From assembly GCA_045614825.1 (NCBI GenBank), contig JAZLDO010000040.1:22267-86266 (forward strand): a stretch of 64,000 bases of DNA. The letters run 5' to 3'. The notes under the pieces are model-generated. The model ran no database searches. It saw only the letters and a list, made by a program, of their open reading frames with translations, and had not been told where the DNA came from. Below are positions 32,301 through 37,548 of this stretch, piece after piece; the stretch's first letter is position 1, and the number at the start of each line of letters is the position of its first letter. The position numbers and the translations under genes were made by a program. The stretch is from Aphodosoma sp045614825 (GTDB lineage Bacteria; Bacteroidota; Bacteroidia; Bacteroidales; Paludibacteraceae).

Positions 32301-32624
32301 GATTTGAGCATTCTTATAAGAGAGTGTTTTCCCTCCATCCGAACTGATATACAAGGCATTATCACCCACAAAAGCATCAGCATTCGACATATACCATCTA
32401 TTTTCTGCTTTTGCCGCATTAGGACCCACATTCAAGTTCCACGAACTATATGTCGTCGTATCTTCAAAACCCTCAAAATATGGCAAATTAACATAACTTT
32501 GAGCTTGTATTCTCAATGCAACCACAGAAAACAACAACAAAAAAGCCACACACAACCCTTTATAATTGTGTATAGCACACTTGTGGAACAAAAATTCTTG
32601 CTTCAAATCAAAACGGTTTTTCAT
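29322..32624 (-). CDS. T9SS-exported surface protein, about 1100 aa, paralogue of the next gene
   Basis: I use ATG 32624 (MKNRFDLKQEFLFHK); an upstream in-frame ATG at 32681 is possible. The hydrophobic segment GLCVAFLLLFSVVALRIQA is preceded by about 20 residues, a long n-region for a signal peptide. The order is a jelly roll (PYFEGFEDTTTY ... VIDNIQIG), an FN3-like domain, the central domain shared with its neighbour (SVRLGNW, KFKIRLTVFDC, GHFGYAYYTL), two GCDS-type repeats (ICEGKSLKI, GGCDSTVYL; YLCGDETYV, CECDTVVTL) and a T9SS-type end (GVYLLELVIGDERLVRKVVVE). It is the first gene of the minus-strand operon. The two paralogues differ most in the loops of the central domain. Confidence 0.85.
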   Translation of the reverse strand: MKNRFDLKQEFLFHKCAIHNYKGLCVAFLLLFSVVALRIQAQSYVNLPYFEGFEDTTTYSSWNLNVGPNAAKAENRWYMSNADAFVGDNALYISSDGGKTLSYKNAQIYNIAYKEIFLPKGVYDLSFTWKCEGEMGADGLYVCWVSTKMATNSSVTSEPTFIKNTKLVFDGVDFLCGSKEWKTSTTTITQQSTTMYKLVFVWKNDASNNNPSLPSIVIDNIQIGAQGCGKPENVRTSALSSDISVRWDGGATGYELMYRRYGESEVHHVTGINQTSYTVKGMEEGVYDIFVRSCCPDDTSVWVVQNNVLVYNALSHCIDFINWDIDGTECETGAHVPGGAFVNDKFYPNVTSGSVRIGAVDFGYNSGQSRHTKHYIPGEMDPRTGNELPTVPEGEVVSVRLGNWNMGGEFESVTYTHYLDSGSNMILLLKYAIVIEDPGHDRVEQPVFMLELLDEHDNPLDASGCGDANFVANTKELINNPNSDGTWHIINAGTPILWKEWTTVGINMTEYAKYGPLKFKIRLTVFDCAQGGHFGYAYYTLNCEEATIEGLSCGENAGANINAPIGFNYRWYRVRDNKTVCTTRNLQGIEKNDTALYRCKVMFAQDSTCYFELDASLLPKLPKAQFSPKWVPRFCNENYINFQNTSHVTTARGATGEKCETHRWYLKENGDWTLIHEGDSLMYRFPNGGGKFDVMLQTGISNDECIDDTIVTVNVPRLGAVIDTICDTICEGKSLKIEGRRYMQEGFYRVYRGTSFGGCDSTVYLDLKVIPKERDTISAYLCGDETYVLNGQEFSRSGKYRTVYKADSTSKCECDTVVTLFLTVAKLSMDESIKLCSGENLVLEYSDGETGFESYEIQFSDAAKAAGLKDVAKTPLMEGGVIDLKVSEISDKKDGVNPLIPGKYEMNVVFYYKDENGEMQKCVNAVGLDVLYSSKTIEQKFTNVITLLDTEHNGGFEFDHIQWYKNGVPMEGENDTYIYVQEEDINNSDIYTVGLIKKGEREEIMSCGLSFNVGTPVENVEALGVDIVSNKIDVGERVVVVFEEGYNDCVVRWWSVAGILVGEEVVVKDGYLSSTPQRQGVYLLELVIGDERLVRKVVVE

Positions 32625-32729
32625 AAAAAGAGAATAGATTTTATTTATTAATAAGTTATGCGCCAGTGTTTTACAAAACATCTTCCCATAACAGTTCTAT
32701 CACACAACAAAACGCAATACATCAGCAGG

Positions 32730-32737
32730 CAAATTTA
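32730..32737 (-). promoter_or_regulatory. Candidate -7 box upstream of the 1100-aa T9SS gene
   Basis: CAAATTTA on the plus strand reads TAAATTTG on the minus strand, a TAnnTTTG match about 105 bp before the start at 32624. No clear -33 TTTG lies at the right spacing, so support is limited. Confidence 0.4.
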
Positions 32738-32852
32738 AGTAAAATAATTGATATTCACAACAATTAAGACAAATAAAAATTAAATTACTACCATTTTTTA
32801 CTTTTTTATACCACACAAATACTAAAACAATCTTTTTTTCGTTTTTTTTTCG

Positions 32853-32860
32853 TATCTTTG
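32853..32860 (+). promoter_or_regulatory. Candidate -7 box of the M23 peptidase gene
   Basis: TATCTTTG followed by CAC matches the Bacteroidetes -7 consensus 45 bp before the ATG. The -33 region is T-rich but lacks an exact TTTG at 19-21 bp. Confidence 0.5.
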
Positions 32861-32905
32861 CACTCTACTATTTTCATTTCCAAAAAGCACTAAAAAACAC
32901 TATTT

Positions 32906-33787
32906 ATGAAAATAAAACTAACACTATTTTTACTAACAATCACTCTATCGGTTTTCGCACAAGCCGACCCAACCTCAACATCCTCTTCTACTACAGACGA
33001 ATCTTACAAAATCCCCGATTTAATCGAATTTTTCAACTCATATACTACCTTTTCAGAGGGAGAAGAAGAACTCTCAACTTTCAACTCTCAACTTTCAACT
33101 CTCAATTCTAAACTCTCAATTCTAAATTCTAAAATTCCCCTCGATTCCCTCCCCGACTCACTCCATATCGCTTGTACCGACTATCACCCAATAACAACAA
33201 GTCAACGCATCACTTCTCGTTTCGGCATCCGTGGTTCACGTTTCCACTTTGGTGTTGATATCGGTATTCCATACGGCGACACTATTCGTTCTCCATTTTC
33301 AGGCACTGTGCGTCTTGCTACATATCAACGAGGCGGGTATGGTCGTTACGTCATCATTACTCACGACAATGGACTCGAATCTGTGATGGCTCATTTTTCA
33401 CGCACTTTGGTCAAAGAGGGACAACAAATCACAGCAGGTCAACCTGTCGGTTTAGCAGGTAGCACTGGTCGATCTACTGGGTCGCACCTACATCTCGAAT
33501 TTCGACTATTTGGCAACCAATTTAACCCGGAAAAACTTATTGATTTCAATACATTTAAAATCAACACTCAAGACGATGGTTATTATTTCATGACCATTGC
33601 CGATACCTATTCTCATCGCCCTCAACTCGAAGAGATGAAGCGTGCAGCATACCACCGTGTTCGCTCTGGCGACACCCTTTCCCACATCGCAAAACGCTAT
33701 GGCACAACGGTCAACCGCCTCTGCTCACTCAACCGAATCAAACCAACATCAATCCTCCAAATCGGACAACGCATACGCTATAGATAA
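32906..33787 (+). CDS. M23-family murein endopeptidase with C-terminal LysM
   Basis: 293 aa. Signal peptide MKIKLTLFLLTITLSVFAQ, then a Ser/Thr-rich linker. Residues 56-76 are three heptads of LSTFNSQ/LSTLNSK type encoded by heptanucleotide repeats. The M23 (LytM) domain covers about 95-215, with zinc ligands in FHFGVD (H114, D118) and the HLH motif (H194, H196) plus H163 in MAHFS. The LysM domain is at about 250-292 (YHRVRSGDTLSHIAKRYGTT). It probably cleaves peptide cross-links of peptidoglycan in the periplasm. All metal ligands are present, so it should be active. It is divergent from the surface locus and is followed directly by heptamer arrays. Confidence 0.93.
   Translation: MKIKLTLFLLTITLSVFAQADPTSTSSSTTDESYKIPDLIEFFNSYTTFSEGEEELSTFNSQLSTLNSKLSILNSKIPLDSLPDSLHIACTDYHPITTSQRITSRFGIRGSRFHFGVDIGIPYGDTIRSPFSGTVRLATYQRGGYGRYVIITHDNGLESVMAHFSRTLVKEGQQITAGQPVGLAGSTGRSTGSHLHLEFRLFGNQFNPEKLIDFNTFKINTQDDGYYFMTIADTYSHRPQLEEMKRAAYHRVRSGDTLSHIAKRYGTTVNRLCSLNRIKPTSILQIGQRIRYR
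33071..33133 (+). repeat. Nine heptanucleotides inside the M23 peptidase CDS
   Basis: Nine consecutive 7-bp units (CTCTCAA, CTTTCAA, TTCTAAA variants), 63 bp in total, encode three 7-residue heptads between signal peptide and catalytic domain. The coding strand and the translated L-S-x-L-N-S-x register are the same as for the tract in the 3737-aa giant. Confidence 0.95.
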
Positions 33788-33791
33788 TGAG

Positions 33792-33861
33792 GAATTGAGA
33801 ATTGAGAATTGAGAATGGAGAATGGAGAGTTGAGAATTGAGAATGGAGAATGGAGAACCGA
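33792..33861 (+). repeat. Left heptanucleotide array (GAATTGA/GAATGGA)
   Basis: Ten 7-bp units in a row: GAATTGA, GAATGGA, GAGTTGA and one GAACCGA. The array begins 4 bp after the M23 stop. It is in inverse orientation to the array at 34396-34486; together they bracket the four-helix-bundle gene. Confidence 0.95.
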
Positions 33862-33926
33862 AGGTCTTTGAGCCTTTGGCGAAAAAATGTAGAATTGAGA
33901 GTTGAAGATCTTTGAGTCTTTGGCGA
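33861..33926 (+). repeat. Two copies of a 22-bp repeat within the left flank
   Basis: 33861-33882 and 33905-33926 differ at two positions and share TCTTTGAG and CTTTGGCGA. Between them is another heptamer-like stretch (GAATTGA, GAGTTGA). No coding potential was seen. Confidence 0.85.
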
Positions 33927-33959
33927 TAAAAATTGAAAAACAAAAGAAAAATAAAGCAT

Positions 33960-34322
33960 ATGAAACCAAATATTGTTGCTGATAAAAGTAAACTTTTTGC
34001 GCTAAGAATCATAAAATTACATTACTTTTTGCTTGAAGAAAAAAAAGAATATGTAATGTCTCGCCAAATACTTAAAAGTGGCACAAGTATTGGCGCAAAT
34101 ATTAGAGAAAGTAAAAATGCACAAAGCAACTTAGACTTCATAAATAAACTTTCTATTGCCTTAAAAGAAGCTGACGAAACAGCTTATTGGCTCGAACTTC
34201 TATCCGAAAGCTCTATAATTGATCAAAAACAATTTGATTCATTATACTCTGATTTAGATGAAATCATATCGCTGTTAATTTCAATTATAAAAACAACAAA
34301 AAATAATATTAACAAGAATTGA
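33960..34322 (+). CDS. Four-helix-bundle protein (23S-IVS / S23 / bAvd-like family)
   Basis: About 120 aa from ATG 33960 (MKPNIVADKSKLF); an in-frame ATG at 33933 would add 9 basic residues. The sequence IKLHYFLLEEKKEYVMSRQI, then SGTSIGANIRESKNAQS and ALKEADETAYWLELL, is typical of the four-helix-bundle family (TIGR02436). That family is found in 23S rRNA intervening sequences and is related to the RNA/RT-binding accessory protein Avd of diversity-generating retroelements. The biochemical role of stand-alone members is unknown. It lies between two inverted heptanucleotide arrays, with no rRNA or reverse transcriptase nearby. The A+T-rich 3' end suggests a composition slightly unlike lpdA. 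Family call is firm; function is open. Confidence 0.9.
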   Translation: MKPNIVADKSKLFALRIIKLHYFLLEEKKEYVMSRQILKSGTSIGANIRESKNAQSNLDFINKLSIALKEADETAYWLELLSESSIIDQKQFDSLYSDLDEIISLLISIIKTTKNNINKN

Positions 34323-34395
34323 AAATAAATTTGTTAAGTATGGTAAATGCTAATTGAATATAATTGAATGTAATAGAGTGAATATAATTGAGCTT

Positions 34396-34486
34396 TTCTC
34401 AATTCTCAATTCTCAATTCTCAACTCTCCATTCTCAATTCCCAATTCTCCATTCTCAACTCTCAATTCTCAATTCTCAATTCTCAA
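34396..34486 (+). repeat. Right heptanucleotide array (TTCTCAA), ending at the lpdA start
   Basis: Thirteen consecutive 7-bp units, mostly TTCTCAA with CTCTCCA, TTCCCAA, TTCTCCA and CTCTCAA variants. It is the reverse complement type of the left array at 33792. The last unit stops 6 bp before ATG 34493. This strand has no stop codon, so the frame is open from 34388 into lpdA. Confidence 0.95.
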
Positions 34487-34492
34487 TTCAAA

Positions 34493-35830
34493 ATGTTTCA
34501 ACTAGCAGTCTTAGGTGGTGGCCCTGCGGGCTACACCGCAGCCGAACGAGCTGCACAAGCCGGACTCAACGTGGTCCTTTTCGAAAAAAATGCACTTGGT
34601 GGCACATGTCTAAACGTTGGTTGTATCCCAACCAAAACTCTCCTCTATTCGTCTAAACTCTACTACAATGCTGTCAACAGTAGCAAGTATGGCGTTAAAG
34701 CTGAGGGTGTACAATTCGAATACGACAAAATCGTAGCTCGCAAAAACAAAGTAGTGCGTAAACTCATCGCTGGTATCAAAGCCAAAATGACCAACAACAA
34801 CGTAACTGTCATCAATGGCGAAGCTACAGTTGTCGAAAATGCTAATGGCGTAGTTACTATTGCCTGTGGCGACGAACAATACCAAGCCGAAAAACTCCTT
34901 ATTTGTACAGGCTCACAAGTTGCTATCCCACCAATCCCAGGTGTCGATACAGCTGAATATTGGACCTCTACCGAAGCCCTCGAAACTAAAGAAGTACCTG
35001 AATCACTCGTAGTTATCGGCGGTGGCGTTATCGGTATCGAATTTGCTGGTCTTTTTGCTACATTTGGCACAAAAGTTACTGTCATCGAAATGGCACCAGA
35101 AATCCTCCCTGGTATTGATACAGAAATATCTGCTATGCTCCGTGCCGAATTGGCTAAAAAAGGCGTAGAATTCCACCTCTCTTCTAAAGTGCTCCATGTA
35201 GCCACAGGTTGCGTAACATATTCTGACTCAGAAGGCGAACACAAAGCCGAAGCCACTAACGTGCTTCTCTGCGTAGGTCGCAAACCAAACCTCGCTGGCA
35301 CCGAAGCTCTCGGACTCGAACCTTTCCGCAATGGCATCAAAGTAGATGAGCACATGCGCACATCTGTGTCTAACGTATGGGCAGCTGGCGACGTTACAGC
35401 ATTCTCATTGCTCGCTCACACTGCAGTGCGCGAAGCCGAAGTGGCTGTTAATGATATTGCTGGTATCGACGATCGCATGCACTATCGTGCTATCCCAGGT
35501 GTAATTTACACATCTCCTGAAGTAGCTGGTTGTGGTGCTACTGAAGATGCTCTTAAAGCCGAAGGTCGTGAATATCACGTACACAAACTCGCTATGACCT
35601 ATTCTGGTCGTTTCGTAGCCGAAAACGAAGGTGGCAATGGTATCTGCAAAATCATCACCGATGCCGACAATCATGTAATTGGCGCACACCTCATTGGCAA
35701 TCCAGCATCAGAGTTGATATCAACAGCATGCGTAGCCATCGAAGCAGGCATGACTATTGAGCAACTCCGCAAAGTGGTATTCCCACACCCAACAGTTGCT
35801 GAGATTTTCAAAGAAACCATTTGCGAGTAA
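34493..35830 (+). CDS. lpdA: Dihydrolipoamide dehydrogenase
   Basis: 445 aa; FAD/NAD-dependent flavoprotein that reoxidises lipoamide in 2-oxoacid dehydrogenase or glycine-cleavage complexes. FAD-binding GGGPAG is at residues 8-13, redox disulfide C39-LNVG-C44, NAD-binding GGGVIGIEFAGLFA in the middle, a second FAD motif VWAAGDV, and the catalytic HPT..E pair at H432/E437. The start is set at MFQLAVLGGGP because upstream in-frame codons come only from the heptamer array and would add 35 low-complexity residues (FSILNSQ heptads). No E2/E3 partner genes are adjacent. A hairpin terminator follows at 35916. Confidence 0.93.
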   Translation: MFQLAVLGGGPAGYTAAERAAQAGLNVVLFEKNALGGTCLNVGCIPTKTLLYSSKLYYNAVNSSKYGVKAEGVQFEYDKIVARKNKVVRKLIAGIKAKMTNNNVTVINGEATVVENANGVVTIACGDEQYQAEKLLICTGSQVAIPPIPGVDTAEYWTSTEALETKEVPESLVVIGGGVIGIEFAGLFATFGTKVTVIEMAPEILPGIDTEISAMLRAELAKKGVEFHLSSKVLHVATGCVTYSDSEGEHKAEATNVLLCVGRKPNLAGTEALGLEPFRNGIKVDEHMRTSVSNVWAAGDVTAFSLLAHTAVREAEVAVNDIAGIDDRMHYRAIPGVIYTSPEVAGCGATEDALKAEGREYHVHKLAMTYSGRFVAENEGGNGICKIITDADNHVIGAHLIGNPASELISTACVAIEAGMTIEQLRKVVFPHPTVAEIFKETICE

Positions 35831-35836
35831 GCGAGA

Positions 35837-35863
35837 GCAAAGTCAAGCTTGCTTGAGCTTTGC
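35837..35863. repeat. Palindrome after lpdA
   Basis: GCAAAGTCAAGC (35837-35848) pairs with 35851-35863 with a single bulged G around a 2-nt loop. It begins 6 bp after the lpdA stop. It is followed at 35878-35898 by a 21-bp sequence containing GAGCGAAGCGAAAAA that recurs inverted at 61781-61801. Confidence 0.7.
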
Positions 35864-35915
35864 CGAGCATGAGCAATATCTTGAGCGAAGCGAAAAATTT
35901 CTGAATAACAATAAG

Positions 35916-35960
35916 GTTGTCTAATTAGTACAAGGGGTTGTCTAATTAGGCAACTTTTTT
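35916..35960 (+). terminator. Probable intrinsic terminator of lpdA
   Basis: Arm 35916-35928 (GTTGTCTAATTAG) pairs with 35942-35954 with one G-U wobble, followed by six T. The left arm is also directly repeated at 35937-35949, so alternative pairings exist. Confidence 0.65.
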
Positions 35961-35974
35961 AATATGTAGCAACA

Positions 35975-36000
35975 CCCAATATTGTCCCCCTGTCTTAGGG
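35975..36000 (+). repeat. Left copy of a perfect 26-bp direct repeat flanking the kinase-like gene
   Basis: The 26 bp at 35975-36000 (starting CCCAATATTG, ending TGTCTTAGGG) recur exactly at 37186-37211 in the same orientation, 1.2 kb away. The sequence belongs to a dispersed CCCCTGTCTTAGGGG palindrome family also seen near 37152, 39985 and 63317. Confidence 0.95.
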
Positions 36001-36068
36001 CTCGAGCGTCCGCAAGGAAAGTTAAAAACAGGGAACTTTTACAAAATACCACAAAAACACTCAATGGT

Positions 36069-36099
36069 TTTGATAATTAAAACTATTTTTGTAACTTTG
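36069..36099 (+). promoter_or_regulatory. Promoter of the kinase-like gene
   Basis: TTTG (36069-36072), 19 bp, TAACTTTG (36092-36099): exact Bacteroidetes consensus. It lies inside the longer reading frame that opens at 36064, which rules that start out and supports ATG 36133. Confidence 0.8.
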
Positions 36100-36132
36100 C
36101 ACAAAAATAAAAAGGTAAAAATATCCATAGAA

Positions 36133-36930
36133 ATGGAACAATATACAAATGAAAATTTAACTTTAGAATCTATATATACGTCTATTGAAAGTAATGGTTT
36201 TACCTATTATACATTAGAAAAAATAGATCAATATACACAAGAAATACTAAATGGAAAAACAAATCTTATTCAATTCAATCAACAAGAGCATGCAGGCCTC
36301 TGCTGTGCAGGTGAGGTGCTCATTGGGGCGTACATCGTATGCAACTACGCGAGAAAATGCCTTGAGGCAAGTTCAGATACTTCAACAAGCGAAAGAATCC
36401 CATCAAATTGGGAAATAGATGAACTACAAGAGAAGTTAGTTCAACAATGGGCAGAAGCAAAACAGATTTGGTTTGCTAATGCAGAATATGATATTGAATC
36501 AGAATATGGTCCAATAATAGCGCAAGGTGCAGAGGCAAAAGTATATTATAAAACAGGAGATTCGTCTGTAATAAAACTTCGCACTTCCATATATGCCACT
36601 TTGAGCAAAGCCTTAGAAGCAATTGTATTACACAATGCATTATTTCCAGAAACTCAAATGAATGTAATTGGCTTTATGCGAGATTCAGATGAATTATTTA
36701 GATTTATACTTACACAACCTTATGTAGGGTGCAAACGCCTTGCAACAAAACAAGAAATTGATATCCTTGTGGGAAACTTAGGATTTGAAGATAATTGGAA
36801 TGGAGAAGGTATAAACTACAAAAGCGACCGACTTTCATTAGAAGATATGCATCCTGCGAATGTTTTTATTGATACAATTTCAGACAAAGCCATTTGTATT
36901 GATTGTATAGTGAAATTTATAAGAAAATAA
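36133..36930 (+). CDS. Orphan protein-kinase-like protein (polyvalent-protein kinase type)
   Basis: 265 aa from ATG 36133. Residues 1-125 are unrecognised. Residues about 126-265 look like the kinase domain found in phage and conjugative-element polyvalent proteins: glycine-rich strand QGAEAKVYY (131-139), VIKL with K148 as ATP-binding Lys, hinge-like LTQPYVGC (193-200), catalytic loop EDMHPANVF (237-245) with D238 and N243, and ICIDCIV with D257 in the metal-binding place. These domains normally sit inside very long proteins, so a free-standing short gene is notable. It has its own consensus promoter and terminator, no partner gene, and a 26-bp direct repeat on both sides. The substrate is unknown. 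The family call rests on motif recognition only. Confidence 0.7.
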   Translation: MEQYTNENLTLESIYTSIESNGFTYYTLEKIDQYTQEILNGKTNLIQFNQQEHAGLCCAGEVLIGAYIVCNYARKCLEASSDTSTSERIPSNWEIDELQEKLVQQWAEAKQIWFANAEYDIESEYGPIIAQGAEAKVYYKTGDSSVIKLRTSIYATLSKALEAIVLHNALFPETQMNVIGFMRDSDELFRFILTQPYVGCKRLATKQEIDILVGNLGFEDNWNGEGINYKSDRLSLEDMHPANVFIDTISDKAICIDCIVKFIRK

Positions 36931-36943
36931 ATTAAAAAATACA

Positions 36944-36983
36944 AAAAAAGACGCAAAATAATTTAGTTTTGCGTCTTTTTTAT
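36944..36983 (+). terminator. Intrinsic terminator of the kinase-like gene
   Basis: A perfect 15-bp stem pairs 36944-36958 with 36967-36981 (core AAGACGCAAAA) around 8 nt, 13 bp after the stop, with T-run. Confidence 0.92.
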
Positions 36984-37000
36984 TATAGTAATGATAGATA

Positions 37001-37028
37001 GGTTAGAGGTTAGAGAGTAATTAGTAAT
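37001..37028 (+). repeat. Short heptanucleotide tract (GGTTAGA, GAGTAAT type)
   Basis: Four 7-bp units: GGTTAGA twice, then GAGTAAT and TAGTAAT. It lies just after the kinase-like gene's terminator. Confidence 0.75.
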
Positions 37029-37059
37029 AAAATCCTTATTACTTATTCCCTAATTTAAA

Positions 37060-37260
37060 AACCCCTCCCCTCTTCGTTTGCCTTCGGCGACCTCCTTCTT
37101 GCAAGGCATAATGCAAATAAATCTGCCTTCTGCTCTTGCAGCGAGCGTCAGTTCCCCTAAGACAGGGGAGGAATATGTGCCCGACCCCAATATTGTCCCC
37201 CTGTCTTAGGGGGACGAGCGAAGCGGAGGGGGTAAAATAAAGAGGGGGTTAATAAAGGAG
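37060..37260. repeat. Repeat-rich intergenic segment with right copy of the 26-bp direct repeat
   Basis: The 618-bp gap 36931-37548 holds no gene. Here it contains CCCCTCCCCTC/GAGGGGG-type palindromes: 37152-37169 (CCCCTAAGACAGGGG), and 37195-37233, which includes the second exact copy of the 26-bp repeat at 37186-37211 and the phrase GAGCGAAGCGGAGGGGG. Such elements are common in Bacteroidetes intergenic DNA. The rest of the gap, 37261-37440, shows nothing I recognise. Confidence 0.75.
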
Positions 37261-37444
37261 GATTTTAAAAATCCTATTTTACAGATAATTACATAAAATG
37301 TACAAATAAAACGGCGGTTGTTTTTTGACGGTTTTCTATGGAGCAGTTTGCTCGCACCTATTATGAGAGTAAGGAGAGGATTTTATTTGTACATTTCGAC
37401 ATTTTTCCCCAAAAACATCCACACAAAAAAACAAAAAAACACCT

Positions 37445-37476
37445 CTTGCATATATAAAAAAAAAATCGTAACTTTG
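37445..37476 (+). promoter_or_regulatory. Promoter of the 791-aa T9SS gene
   Basis: CTTG (37445-37448, one mismatch to TTTG), 20 bp, then TAACTTTG (37469-37476), 72 bp before ATG 37549. Confidence 0.7.
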
Positions 37477-37548
37477 CACCCGATTTATTTTGCCTATATT
37501 GCAAGCAAATAACACACCTTAATATTAACAACTTAACACAATAAAACA

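Noticed and set aside
34396..34486. Possible CRISPR array
   Set aside because: Units are 7 bp with no spacers, and no cas genes are present.
33792..34486. Diversity-generating retroelement, because the four-helix-bundle family is related to Avd
   Set aside because: No reverse transcriptase, template repeat or variable repeat with A-specific changes is visible in the window.
34388..34492. 35-codon N-terminal extension of lpdA
   Set aside because: Made up of heptanucleotide repeats; the FAD-binding motif starts normally at MFQLAVLGGG. Kept only as a finding, not as the annotated start.
34663..35361. Minus-strand frame of 232 codons
   Set aside because: Antisense to lpdA, which has complete FAD, disulfide and NAD motifs.
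36064..36132. Upstream start for the kinase-like gene
   Set aside because: The consensus promoter at 36069-36099 lies inside this stretch, so the transcript begins after it.
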